Shown here piece by piece: positions 17,740 through 26,609 of a stretch of 64,000 bases of DNA. Numbering within the stretch: the stretch's first letter is position 1; every line of letters begins with the position of its first letter. The DNA comes from Acidobacteria bacterium 28-1. Lineage in GTDB: Bacteria > Acidobacteriota > Blastocatellia > Pyrinomonadales > Pyrinomonadaceae. Under the pieces are notes generated by a model. It did no database searches, was not told the origin of the DNA, and saw only the letters and a list, made by a program, of their open reading frames with translations. Made by a program: the position numbers and the translations under genes. The DNA lies in the NCBI GenBank assembly GCA_002050365.1, contig MWYZ01000085.1, positions 90,016 through 154,015 on the forward strand. The letters run 5' to 3'.

Positions 17740-17837
17740 AAAGTGAAAAGGGGAAAAAGTTGAAAAGGGAAAAAGTTAGCCACTATTTCTTGGCAGCAAA
17801 CTTTTTCCCTTTTCAACTTTTTCCCTCTTTCCCTTTG
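17722..17837. repeat. Inverted repeat between convergent genes, probable bidirectional terminator
   Basis: The left part repeats AAGGGAAAAAGTTGAAAAG. The right part (17799-17837) is the complement, CTTTTTCCCTTTTCAAC, repeated. It sits exactly between two convergent genes and reaches into the end of the left one. Confidence 0.65.
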
Positions 17838-17838
17838 A

Positions 17839-18984
17839 TTAGGCAACGCCGAGTTCTTCCGATGCCATTTGCGTTCCTTTGACGCGCGATTCGATTTTTT
17901 GGAAAGCGACATCTCTGGCAACATCGGGCGAGCCGTGCTTCGGTTTGACGTCAATGCTGAACGGCGAAAATCCGCAGTCGTCGGTCGAGCCGAGCCGTTC
18001 GACGGGAATGTATTTAGCGGCGGTCACAAGGTCGTCGCGCACTTGCTCGGGCGTTTCAACCGTCGGATTGAGCGGGTCAATGACGCCGATAAAGCAAACT
18101 TGCGGAACTCCGTTCGCGTCGTCGCGGCTGTGTTCGCCGCACAATTTATAAACGTATTCTTTGTCTTTTTCGCTGGCGAGTTGAATGAGAAAATATCCGG
18201 CGTTCATTTTGAACATACTCGGCAGCATATCGGCGTAATCTACCTCATCGCTATGAGTCGAATCGCAGTCGCCGCCCGGACAGGTATGAATGCCGATGTT
18301 CTTGCGCTCTTCGGGAGAGAATCGGTCAATCACGCGGTTGTTGAGTTCGACGAAAGAGTCGAGCATCTTGCGTCCCGTCCATGGATTTCGCGGGTCGTTT
18401 TTGCACGCCAGTCTGCCTTCGGTGAAATCAATCGAAACGCGCTCGGCTCCGGCTTCAAAACATTGGCGAATATCCTTTTCGCATTCGTTGACCAAATCTT
18501 TCAGAAACTGCTCGCGCGAATAGCCTTCGATTTCGCCGTCAAGCGGATAAAGCAGAGAAAGCATCGAAGGCGCGATTACAGCTTGTTTCAAAGGTTTGTG
18601 AGCTATCTTCACGGCTTCCTTCAAATAATCCGCCGCATAAGTTTTATACTTGAACGGTCCGCCCGTCAGACGCGGCAGTTGACGATGATGTCCATCGGTA
18701 AAAATGGCGAAATATTGCCCGTCGCCCGCCAGATTATCGGCGAGTCCGGTTCCCGCTAAAGTATCCGCGAGCGGATAAGTTGCAAAACTCGACGCGCGTT
18801 GTTCGCCGTCAGAGATAATCGGTGCGCCCGTCGCTTCCATTCGTTCGATGGAATCGCGGCAAGCCTCGTCCTGCACGACTTTTAATTCTTCCTGCGTAAT
18901 GCGCCCGGCATCGTAATCGGCAATCGCCGCTTGCAGTTTTGCCGGTCGCGGCAGCGAGCCGACATTCTCGGTTGGTATTGGCAT
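17839..18984 (-). CDS. Cobalamin-independent methionine synthase (MetE C-terminal-like) family protein
   Basis: 381 residues of the MetE C-terminal barrel type. The zinc-site residues are visible: His and Cys in IGIHTCPGGDCDS and the late Cys in STDDCGFSPF. The N-terminal ENVGSLPRP and SDGEQ motifs match the stand-alone family. Short MetE-like proteins include archaeal-type methionine synthases and related methyltransferases using unknown methyl donors. TCAGGAG lies 8 bases before the ATG. No riboswitch was seen upstream. Confidence 0.85.
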   Translation of the reverse strand: MPIPTENVGSLPRPAKLQAAIADYDAGRITQEELKVVQDEACRDSIERMEATGAPIISDGEQRASSFATYPLADTLAGTGLADNLAGDGQYFAIFTDGHHRQLPRLTGGPFKYKTYAADYLKEAVKIAHKPLKQAVIAPSMLSLLYPLDGEIEGYSREQFLKDLVNECEKDIRQCFEAGAERVSIDFTEGRLACKNDPRNPWTGRKMLDSFVELNNRVIDRFSPEERKNIGIHTCPGGDCDSTHSDEVDYADMLPSMFKMNAGYFLIQLASEKDKEYVYKLCGEHSRDDANGVPQVCFIGVIDPLNPTVETPEQVRDDLVTAAKYIPVERLGSTDDCGFSPFSIDVKPKHGSPDVARDVAFQKIESRVKGTQMASEELGVA

Positions 18985-19298
18985 TTTTTATTCTCCTGAA
19001 ATCTTATTGATTGTTTTGACGCGAATCATTTGCCGGATTTTCATTTTATCGATTACAAAGGGTAAGGAATCAGCGATACAATTGCTTGCTCTCGCTCGTC
19101 AAATGCCTTCGTCCGAAAAAGTCTGCACAAAGCGGATAAACTTTTGCGCCGCCGACAATTTTTGTTTAAAGCAGAAATTACTTAAAATCGGTAATGAATT
19201 CGATAGAAGCTATTCTGCGCTTGCCGGAAAGCAATTGTCAAATTACTTTTCAAGCGGAAATGCAAATTTTCTCAAAGTTGTATGATGATAAAGAACGT
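18985..19298. other. Intergenic gap with no supported gene
   Basis: About 310 bases between two divergent genes. An open frame exists on the plus strand from 19007 but its sequence is not protein-like. It presumably contains both promoters; none can be named confidently. Confidence 0.5.
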
Positions 19299-19928
19299 AT
19301 GAAAACACCGATTCGCATTTTAATCGTCGAAAATCAAACGCTCACAAGAGTCGGCATTGAGACGATTTTGAAGGAACAAAAAGATATTGAAATTGTCGGC
19401 GAAGCGAAGACGAGCGCGGACGGTTTTCGATTATTCGAGCAGATGAAACCCGACGTGACGATTCTCGGTTTGCATCTGCCCAATTCGTGCGCTGTCGACG
19501 AAATCGAAAATTATCTTAAGGAAAACGAGCGGGCGAAAATCATCGTTTTAGCTGACCACGCGGGCGATGCGGAAATATCCCGTTCGCTTAAAAACGGCGC
19601 TTTCGGCTACGTTTGCCAAGATGTTTCCGCAATTGATTTGGTTAAGGCGATTCGCACGGTTCACGCGGGCAAAAAATATCTGCAAACAGAGGTCGCCAAC
19701 GTTCTTAACGAAAACTTCGGGCAGGAAGAACTCACCAAAACTGAACGAAAAGTCTTGCAGACGATTGTCGCGGGAAAAGCAAACAAGGAAATCGCCTTCG
19801 ATTTGAATGTCAGCGAAAATACGGTTAAAACTCACGTTAAAAATATCTTTGGAAAACTCGGAGTTTCTGATAGAACTTCCGCAGCAACTTTGGCTATAAA
19901 ACGCGGCTTGGTGCGAGTTGACGTCTAG
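19299..19928 (+). CDS. NarL/LuxR-type response regulator with degenerate receiver domain
   Basis: 209 residues from the ATG at 19299 (MKTPIRILIVENQ). The C-terminal LuxR helix-turn-helix is intact (LTKTERKVLQTIVAGKANKE, NVSENTVKTHVKNIFGKLGV). The receiver keeps its fold but has lost its chemistry. The acid pair is E11-N12, the phospho-acceptor Asp is Gly57 in TILGLHLPN, the switch Thr/Ser is Ala85, and the conserved Lys is Gln107 in GYVCQD. It is therefore unlikely to be phosphorylated and may respond to a ligand or to protein level instead. No histidine kinase is nearby. A small hairpin (CACGC-TTTA-GCGTG, near 19970) may terminate it. Confidence 0.9.
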   Translation: MKTPIRILIVENQTLTRVGIETILKEQKDIEIVGEAKTSADGFRLFEQMKPDVTILGLHLPNSCAVDEIENYLKENERAKIIVLADHAGDAEISRSLKNGAFGYVCQDVSAIDLVKAIRTVHAGKKYLQTEVANVLNENFGQEELTKTERKVLQTIVAGKANKEIAFDLNVSENTVKTHVKNIFGKLGVSDRTSAATLAIKRGLVRVDV

Positions 19929-20100
19929 TTCTGAATTCCGCTTTATGCAGTTTTCATCAAATTACAAAGCACGCTTTAGCGTGAATTTAAAATAGCTATC
20001 ACCCGAAATGGTGAGAAAGACATCACCACGATTGATGATTGCAAACGGCGGATTTCCTTATATTCTATAAATGTTTTTTAAGAACAAGGAGTAAAAATAA

Positions 20101-20803
20101 ATGATAAACATCAGACGAAGCGGCGAGCGTGGCGGCGGAAATTACGGCTGGCTCGACACGAAATATACATTTTCATTTAACAATTATCACGACCCGCGAT
20201 TTATGGGTTTTCGCAATCTGCGCGTGATAAACGAAGATTGGGTTGAAGCGAATCAGGGTTTCGGAACACACGGACACTCTGATATGGAAATTATCACTTT
20301 TGTAATGAGCGGCGAACTCGCGCATAAGGACAGCAGCGGCGGAAGCGAGGTTCTGCGCCCGCACGAAGTTCAACGAATGACTGCCGGAACGGGAATTCGG
20401 CACAGCGAATTTAATCCGTCGAAAACTGAGAAAGTTCATCTTTATCAGATATAGATTTTGCCGGAAGCCAACGGTTTAGAGCCGAGTTATGAGCAAACTT
20501 TTTTCGCGCCCGAAGCCAAAAAAGGGAAACTCAAACTCGTCGCCTCGCGCGGCGGAGCCGACGGTTCGGTAAAAATTAATCAAGACGTAGCCGTCTATAG
20601 CTCAATTTTGGCAAACGGCGAAGCGGTTTCGCACCAGCTCAAAGAAAATCGTCACGCCTGGCTGCAAGTCTTCAAAGGTTCACTCGATTTAAACGGACAA
20701 AACCTTAAAGCAGAGCGACGGAGCGGCGATTAGCGATGAAGAAATTTTAGAGATAAAATCGCTCGAAGACGAAACGGAATTTTTGTTGTTCGATTTAAAC
20801 TAA
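20101..20803 (+). pseudogene. Pirin-family gene broken by a nonsense codon and a frameshift
   Basis: The N-terminal half is a clear pirin cupin (GGGNYGWLDTKYTFSF, THGHSDMEIITFVMSGEL, HEVQRMTAGTGIRHSEFNPS). It stops at TAG (20452-20454), where the conserved Trp codon TGG is expected (LYQI-W-ILPE). The same frame then resumes with ILPEANGLEPSYEQ and ends early at 20733. Removing one A near 20714 restores the expected C-terminus (AISDEEILEIKSLEDETEF), ending at 20803. Two independent lesions argue for a dead gene rather than one sequencing error. A start with a good AAGGAG is still present. Confidence 0.85.
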
Positions 20804-20891
20804 TCAAACAGAAGGTTGAAGTCAGAGAAAAATGTGCCTAAACTTAGCTAAACTTTTTAGGCGCATTTTTCTTTTTTTCTTTTTTCTCTTT

Positions 20892-22028
20892 ATGAAGCAG
20901 ATTTTGCCAAACTCGACGGTCGGCGTTTTCGGAAGCGGACAACTCGGACGGATGTTCGCCATCGAAGCGAGAAAAATGGGCTACCGCGTGCATACTTTTT
21001 CGCCCGCCTCCGATACGCCGACCGGACAAGTTGCCGACTTTGAAACCGTCGCTGAATACGAAGATTTGAATCAGGTGAAACGCTTTGCTCAAAATGTTGA
21101 TGTCGTAACATTTGAGTTTGAAAATGTGCCGTCGAAAACCGTTGAAGCGGCTTCACAATTTGTTTCCGTTCATCCGCGGGGCGAAGTTCTACACATCGCG
21201 CAAAACCGTCTGCGTGAAAAGAATTTTCTATCACAAAAGAATTTTCCCATCACGCCTTACCGGCACATAAAAACTTTAGAAGATTTACAAACTACCGTTC
21301 AGGAGTTCGGCTTTCCGTCAATTTTGAAAACAGCCGGTTTCGGCTACGACGGCAAAGGTCAAGCGAAAATCAAATCTCTGCATGATTGCGAAACAGCTTT
21401 CGAGCAAATCAAAGGTAACGAAGCGGTTTTGGAAGCGTTCGTAGATTTTGAAAAAGAAGTTTCCGTCGTGGGCGCGAGAGACGAACAAGGAAATTTCGCG
21501 CACTACGGTGTGATTGAAAATGCTCACGCCAATCATATTTTAGACTGCTCGTTTGCGCCCGCCTATTTATCCGAGAAAATACAAAAAGAAGCGGTTGAAA
21601 TAGCTCACGGCGTTTTGGACGCACTTGAAGTGGTCGGCGTGATGACGGTTGAATTTTTTCTGACGAAAGACGAAAAACTTCTTGTCAACGAACTCGCGCC
21701 GCGCCCGCATAATTCCGGACACCTGACGATTGACGCTTGCGCGACGAATCAATTTGAACAGCAGCTACGCGCCGTTTGCGGTTTGCCATTTGGCTCGACC
21801 GAATTTTACAAATCTGCGGCAATGGCAAATCTTTTAGGAGATTTATGGAAAAACGGTGAGCCGAATTGGGCGAAAGCGCTGGAAAATCAGAACGTCAAAC
21901 TTCATCTTTACGGCAAGCAGGAAGCACGTTGCGGACGAAAAATGGGACATCTGACAACATTGGCTGCCACGGCGGAAAGTGCCGTTGAGATTATCAAAAA
22001 GTCACGAAACAAACTCAAACAAAAATAA
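20892..22028 (+). CDS. purK: 5-(carboxyamino)imidazole ribonucleotide synthase (PurK)
   Basis: ATP-grasp enzyme of purine synthesis that carboxylates AIR. The ATG at 20892 (MKQILPNSTVGVFGSGQLGRM) gives a normal 378 residues; the longer frame from 20832 adds a poly-Phe stretch and is rejected. Motifs are the N-terminal GSGQLGRMFAIEA, FPSILKTAGFGYDGKGQAKI in the ATP-grasp, and the NELAPRPHNSGHLTIDA active-site block. PurE, its usual partner, is not in the window. Confidence 0.95.
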   Translation: MKQILPNSTVGVFGSGQLGRMFAIEARKMGYRVHTFSPASDTPTGQVADFETVAEYEDLNQVKRFAQNVDVVTFEFENVPSKTVEAASQFVSVHPRGEVLHIAQNRLREKNFLSQKNFPITPYRHIKTLEDLQTTVQEFGFPSILKTAGFGYDGKGQAKIKSLHDCETAFEQIKGNEAVLEAFVDFEKEVSVVGARDEQGNFAHYGVIENAHANHILDCSFAPAYLSEKIQKEAVEIAHGVLDALEVVGVMTVEFFLTKDEKLLVNELAPRPHNSGHLTIDACATNQFEQQLRAVCGLPFGSTEFYKSAAMANLLGDLWKNGEPNWAKALENQNVKLHLYGKQEARCGRKMGHLTTLAATAESAVEIIKKSRNKLKQK

Positions 22029-22099
22029 GGTAATGTCTTAATGTGAGTTGCTGGAAATATTTGTTTTTGACGATTATAAAAGTTGGTTTGTAATTGTCA

Positions 22100-22245
22100 C
22101 ATAAGTCAGCAAAGTGATTGGATTATGAGATTTTGATTATGAGACGACTTATGATACAAAACACCGCAGAGTATTACGAATTATTGGATTTTAATTATTA
22201 TTTTTATCCGTGAAAAAGTGTTTCAAAAAGGGGCGTTTTTGACAC
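22100..22245 (+). repeat. Dispersed repeat, family A (copy 1)
   Basis: Contains the phrases TTATGAGACGACTTATGA and, at the end, GTTTCAAAAAGGGGCG (22220-22245). A diverged inverted copy occupies about 59011-59150, and shorter copies of the terminal hairpin lie at 23461, 24061 and 42596. The end hairpin pairs GTTTCAAAAA with TTTTTGAAAC in the best copies. Confidence 0.65.
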
Positions 22246-22255
22246 TATCAAAAAA

Positions 22256-22285
22256 GGATGAGCCTGAATTAATTCAGGCTCATCC
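22256..22285. terminator. Perfect 30-base palindrome, terminator of the FG-GAP gene
   Basis: Arms GGATGAGCCTGAATT and AATTCAGGCTCATCC are perfect complements with no loop bases. The palindrome is flanked by A-run on the left and by CTTCC on the right. On the minus strand the hairpin is followed by a T-run, about 30 bases after the stop of the FG-GAP gene. Confidence 0.8.
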
Positions 22286-22317
22286 TTCCTTTAGTAACCA
22301 AAGTAATTGAAATTATT

Positions 22318-23322
22318 TTACCGAACAAAAATATTTGGTACCGGGATGTCTGTTGATAAACCAAACTTCTCGGCTCGAAAACCTTTGCTTGACTGTTGGA
22401 GATACCATACTCCGTTCGATGGTCTGAATACTGCTACATCTGTTTTCCCGTCTCCATCATAATCGCCCGGCGTCGGCTTATCTGCGGATATACCGAATTG
22501 AATCGAGTTGATAGATTTATCGAGGCTCGAAATCCGATACCAATAGCCGTTTGACGGACGGAAAACTGCTAAATCTGCTTTGCCATCACCGTCGTAATCA
22601 CCCGGCACGACTTTATCGGTTGCAAGTCCGAAATACTCGATTCTGATAGCATTGTTTGAACTTTGTAAAATATACCAAATGCCAACCTGACTACTGCCAA
22701 AGTAAGAGTCGTCTCGATAAACGGCTAAATCGGCTTTCCCGTCGCCATCGTAATCAGCCGGAACTGTTTTGTCAACATTGAGTCCCCATTGTCTAATGAC
22801 TACAGAATTGGTTGAACTTTGCTCAATCCTGAAATAACCGGGTGATGGGGCGGCGTCACTTGAATCATAAAACGCAAAATCAGTCTTTCCGTCGCCATCA
22901 TAATCGGCAGGCATCGGTGTAGCTAAGCTAAGTTCATTTCGTCCAAATTGTCTGGTAAGAACAGTATTATCCGAGCTTCTGAGAATATACCAAGTGTTGG
23001 CAGTTTGAAAAACACAAAAACAAGCATCAAGACGCTTAACAGCCAAATCGGTTTTTCCATCGCCATCGTAATCGCCCGGCACAGGTTTGTCGCCGGATTG
23101 TCCCCATTTAACGAACGAAAAGCCGCCGGAGCTTTTCGAGATATACCAGTAACCGTCCGATGGGCGAAAAACTGAAATGTCAGTTTTGCCGTCGCCGTCA
23201 AAATCCGCAACCGGATTTTGATTTGTTGCCGATACCCCACTAGTGGCGAGAAAACCGAGCAGGATACTAGAAAACATCAATAACAACCGGCTGCTATTAA
23301 ATCTGTGAATTTGATTGTTCAT
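22318..23322 (-). CDS. Secreted FG-GAP/VCBS repeat protein
   Basis: 334 residues: a signal peptide (LLLMFSSILLGFLATSGVSA) and then six repeats of about 45-55 residues. Each starts with a calcium-binding D-x-D-G-D-G-K-x-D loop (for example GDYDGDGKTDLAV) followed by FRPSNGYWY-like sequence. The last repeat is cut to PVPNIFVR. Such proteins form beta-propellers outside the cell and are frequent in this phylum. Function is unknown; calcium binding is expected. AGGAG precedes the ATG. Confidence 0.85.
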   Translation of the reverse strand: MNNQIHRFNSSRLLLMFSSILLGFLATSGVSATNQNPVADFDGDGKTDISVFRPSDGYWYISKSSGGFSFVKWGQSGDKPVPGDYDGDGKTDLAVKRLDACFCVFQTANTWYILRSSDNTVLTRQFGRNELSLATPMPADYDGDGKTDFAFYDSSDAAPSPGYFRIEQSSTNSVVIRQWGLNVDKTVPADYDGDGKADLAVYRDDSYFGSSQVGIWYILQSSNNAIRIEYFGLATDKVVPGDYDGDGKADLAVFRPSNGYWYRISSLDKSINSIQFGISADKPTPGDYDGDGKTDVAVFRPSNGVWYLQQSSKGFRAEKFGLSTDIPVPNIFVR

Positions 23323-23691
23323 AATTTAAATTTCTCCTACCTTTACATACACCTAATCTTGGAGAAAAGCAATTTAATTTTGACTTACACACGAAATGTC
23401 GATTTCACTTCTAGTAAAACCTAGTGACGAGGCAATGAAGTTTTCAATCCGTGACAAACAGTTTCAAAAAGGGTCGTTTTTAAGACAAAAACAAGTGTAC
23501 AGCAACCCAAATTAGAACACTACCAAAAACAAAAATCTCGATTGTAAATTTCACTCGTAAGTTATAGTTTGGTTGGTAATGTTTCAAATTATAAAACGAC
23601 TAATTTTTAAGATAAAATTCTTTCGGAATAGCTGATAGTTGATAGCTGATAACTGATAGATTTTTTCGATGCCGGCGTTATCAGCTATTAG

Positions 23692-23843
23692 TTCTACTTT
23701 GTCAGATTAAAAAACAAATAAAATATTTGCCGCTGATTTTCGCCGATGACGCGGATAAATCAAATAAAAATCGGCGAAATCGGCGTTAATCCGCCACTTA
23801 ATTTCATCTTTTTCAAAGTTTCAAGTTAATCTGACAAAGTAGA
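23692..23843. mobile_element. MITE-like element, 152 bp, with TTAG target duplication
   Basis: Terminal inverted repeats TTCTACTTTGTCAGATTAA (left) and TTAATCTGACAAAGTAGAA (right) are perfect over 19 bases. TTAG is found on both sides (23688-23691 and 23844-23847). The interior carries GCCGCTGATTTTCGCCGATG / ATCGGCGAAATCGGCG inverted sequences and no gene. Confidence 0.75.
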
Positions 23844-23920
23844 ATTAGTTATGAGACGACTTATGACACAAACCAGTGTGAAATAAGCAGGTAAGCAAAA
23901 GTAGTTGTCGGATAATAAAA

Positions 23921-23987
23921 GTTTAGAGTGACGCCTTGAGGCGTGATTCCGGCGGCGTTTATCACGGCTGAAGCCGTCACTCTAAAC
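23921..23987. repeat. 67-bp palindromic repeat, copy 1
   Basis: Ends GTTTAGAGTGACG and CGTCACTCTAAAC are perfect complements. An inverted, diverged copy of exactly the same length lies at 53141-53207. Confidence 0.75.
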
Positions 23988-24089
23988 GCCGGAAAACTTT
24001 TTATTACGTGCTTATTAATGGATTTTGGGGTTTAATTGAATGATTCTAAAAGGCAAAACCTGTCTCAAAGACGGGCGTTTTTGAGACTC

Positions 24090-24236
24090 TTATTTATTAG
24101 CTTGAAGTATATAACGCCAGTTTTCGTGTCCCTCGTAATATCCCAATTTACTTCCTAAACAATAAACAATATCCTCACCACCATTTATAAGGGAAAGAAT
24201 TTCTTCAAGACTTCCTGTTTTTCCGTTTATGGGGTT
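24090..24236 (-). other. In-frame coding-like segment directly after the YfhO-like gene stop
   Basis: After the TAA at 24237-24239 the same frame stays open for 48 codons and reads like protein (NPINGKTGSLEEILSLING, DIVYCLGSKLGYYEGHENW). It is not recognised. It may be the end of an unrelated lost gene that happens to be in frame, or a former extension of the upstream protein. Confidence 0.4.
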
Positions 24237-26609
24237 TTAACCAAAGTCTTTAATCGCATCTAAATTCGGCGTTGCTATTTCCTTTAGCCTTTTATTATTT
24301 CTTAATATTTTTTCATACAAAGAAACAATGATAATAACCCCCAAAAGTCCCCAACTTAAGACTATCAGATATGGAAAGATAATTGGACGATAAACAAAAC
24401 GCACTGTATTATGCCCAGCAGATATTTCTATTGCTCGGAAGATAAAATTCCCACCGTATAGACCGGTTGGCTGGTTGTTAACGTCAACTTTCCACATTCG
24501 TGACCAACGGTCGGTTACCAGCAACCAGCCGTCTGAAGGAGATTCAGTCTCAAAAATGAATTCTTCGGGCGTATATTTAATTAAATTAATATTTAGTTGT
24601 TTGAGAGGCGGCAAATTCTCTAAATCAATTTGCTTATTTTGTGAAAGCTGATCGGAAATAATGTTGGAATTAAACTTTCTGTGTGTCATATCTTGCGGCG
24701 AATGAACGACTAAAGGCGCAACGCCAAGTTCGGATGTTCGTTGAGCAAATCTTAAAAAGTTTTCCATTGTAGGAGGTACTTGGGCAACCTGGGTAGAAAA
24801 CCAAATTCTATTAGAATTGATTGCCATATTCTTAAGTACAGGATTTTTTACCATTTCGACTTGGAAATTATTAACTTGTGGATTGTAAGAATTGAAAACC
24901 GGGATTTTTTTAAACATTTGATCGTTATTCAAATTTGTACAAGGTGATTGCGATTCAGAAAAACAAGCACTTTCTTCTCTCAATAAACCTGTTTTTGTTA
25001 AATCTAAGTTGGATGAATGGTTTTGATCCAAGTTCTGCCACCTTTGAACTAAGGCAGGGTCATCGGTAGCGATAAATGAACTAGACAGCCGATAAACACA
25101 AAAAGCATCAAAGACAGCTAAAAATATTATAAAAAGTGGAATAATGTTCCAAGTTTTGTTAAGTTTCCTCAAATAAGGAATAAGACAAATTCCGCCCCAG
25201 ATAACAAAAAGATGGACGTAAGCTAAACGTGTCTTCCCGCTGACTGTAGTCAAAGAATTAATAAAAGTTATAAAAATAAGGATTGCGCTTACAGCCAATA
25301 TTTGGGCACTTGTTTTAAGACGCTCCCATGTGATATTTGAGCCGTGTGGAAGCATAATGGTTAAATCACGTATCCCAAGTAAGGCAAGGATTGTAATTGA
25401 AAAAAGATAATACGCACGGAAAATTGATGAATGTCTAAAATATCGGGTTGGATATACCAAATCATATAGCCATGCTCGGGAAGGAAAGACGTTACTAATT
25501 GAGCAGGCTAGTGCCAGCAAAGCCAAAAATAATAGAAACCACCGCCACTTATCTTTGGATCCATTGATTAAAGAAAATAGAGCTAGTACAGAGATAATTC
25601 CGCCGACATAGATACTTGTCATCGAAACATCAGTCCCAACCCAGAGATTGCTGTTATGTAGCTTCTGCACCGGAATATAGGGACTGGCAAATGAAGAGAT
25701 AGCTCCGAGATGTAAAGGGTTTTCTACAATAATCGCTTCTTTGCTTAAAGTTTCAGTTCGAGTTGTGGTACCGACATTTTCATATAAAAAAGAAAAATAG
25801 GTCGGGCTGAGAACCAAGACTCCTACAATTAAACTTAGCGATAAAGAAATGAAAACAAAGCGAAAGTAGGAGCGATTTGACATAGTACCGTTATTAATAT
25901 GAGATTCACCTTCAATATCAATTTTATTTTTGTAAATTAATCTGCCGATTGCCCAAACTCCGCAGTAAAGAACAGTCAAAACAGTGAAGCCGGGATATCC
26001 TGACAAGGCGGATAATCCCCACAAAGCACCTGCTTGTAAAGCTGGCATTAAACGTTTGTAGATTAAAGCGACATCTAATCGCCAGATAATTATAGGTAGA
26101 AAAGAAAACCCAACTAACCAAGAAATGTGTTCGGCATTAGTTATATAAATTCCGCAAAAAAGAAAACCTAAAGAGATTACAGCACTTCCGTATGCCGGGG
26201 CTTTGACGTGTTTACCCAAAAATATTATACCCAAGCCTCCCAGCCACCATATGAATAACCAGTAGAAGCGAAATCCAAGTGTAGTACCACCGAATAGAAA
26301 ACCGATAATGACATTTAGCGGAGATAATGAACCAATTTGAGGATCTCCTGAAATCGGCGTTCCTCCATCTGTCAGAGGATCCCAAAGTGCTAATTTTCCG
26401 GATCTTGCATAATCTGCGACAAGCGTTTGATAGGCAACGAATTGTCCGTCGGAATCCCAAATACTAACAACAGTTCCGCGAACCAAATTGATATTTATAA
26501 GTAGAAAAATGAAAGTAAAAAAAAGAATCGCGAGAAGAAATTCATTTTGTTTTGCTACCTTATAAATAGAATAGGGAGAAAGAGGATGGATAAGGTTTAA
26601 AAGTGACAT
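24237..26609 (-). CDS. YfhO-like multi-span membrane protein
   Basis: 790 residues with about a dozen hydrophobic spans and a soluble C-terminal part. The first loop has WDSDGQFVAYQTLVADYARS and WDPLTDGGTPISGDPQIGSL, the pattern of the YfhO/GT-C-like family, some of which decorate cell-wall or lipid-linked glycans. The C-terminal SPSDGWLLVTDRWSRMWKVD and HNTVRFVYRP also match YfhO. Codon choice is visibly more A+T-rich and less patterned than in the neighbours, and repeats lie on both sides, which suggests transfer. No glycosyltransferase neighbour points to a substrate. Confidence 0.82.
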   Translation of the reverse strand: MSLLNLIHPLSPYSIYKVAKQNEFLLAILFFTFIFLLININLVRGTVVSIWDSDGQFVAYQTLVADYARSGKLALWDPLTDGGTPISGDPQIGSLSPLNVIIGFLFGGTTLGFRFYWLFIWWLGGLGIIFLGKHVKAPAYGSAVISLGFLFCGIYITNAEHISWLVGFSFLPIIIWRLDVALIYKRLMPALQAGALWGLSALSGYPGFTVLTVLYCGVWAIGRLIYKNKIDIEGESHINNGTMSNRSYFRFVFISLSLSLIVGVLVLSPTYFSFLYENVGTTTRTETLSKEAIIVENPLHLGAISSFASPYIPVQKLHNSNLWVGTDVSMTSIYVGGIISVLALFSLINGSKDKWRWFLLFLALLALACSISNVFPSRAWLYDLVYPTRYFRHSSIFRAYYLFSITILALLGIRDLTIMLPHGSNITWERLKTSAQILAVSAILIFITFINSLTTVSGKTRLAYVHLFVIWGGICLIPYLRKLNKTWNIIPLFIIFLAVFDAFCVYRLSSSFIATDDPALVQRWQNLDQNHSSNLDLTKTGLLREESACFSESQSPCTNLNNDQMFKKIPVFNSYNPQVNNFQVEMVKNPVLKNMAINSNRIWFSTQVAQVPPTMENFLRFAQRTSELGVAPLVVHSPQDMTHRKFNSNIISDQLSQNKQIDLENLPPLKQLNINLIKYTPEEFIFETESPSDGWLLVTDRWSRMWKVDVNNQPTGLYGGNFIFRAIEISAGHNTVRFVYRPIIFPYLIVLSWGLLGVIIIVSLYEKILRNNKRLKEIATPNLDAIKDFG

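Larger units (their letters stand above)
23323..24089. repeat. Repeat-rich gap with nested elements
   Basis: About 770 bases with no supported gene. It contains a family A hairpin (23461-23486), a TAGTTGATAGCTGATAAC/GTTATCAGCTA inverted repeat (about 23633-23690), a MITE-like element (23692-23843), a piece of family A (ATGAGACGACTTATGACA near 23851), a 67-base palindromic element (23921-23987), and another family A hairpin (24061-24088). Confidence 0.75.

Noticed and set aside
17869..18759. 296-residue open frame on the plus strand
   Set aside because: Antisense to the methionine-synthase-like gene, whose zinc motifs and ribosome-binding site are clear.
19007..19285. 92-residue open frame
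   Set aside because: No start signal and no coding character; it lies in a divergent promoter region.
20452..20454. TAG in the pirin gene as programmed read-through or pyrrolysine
   Set aside because: A Trp codon is expected there and a second, independent frameshift lies downstream, so decay is simpler.
20832..20891. Extended purK N-terminus
   Set aside because: The extra 20 residues are a poly-Phe stretch from a T-run; the ATG at 20892 fits the family start.
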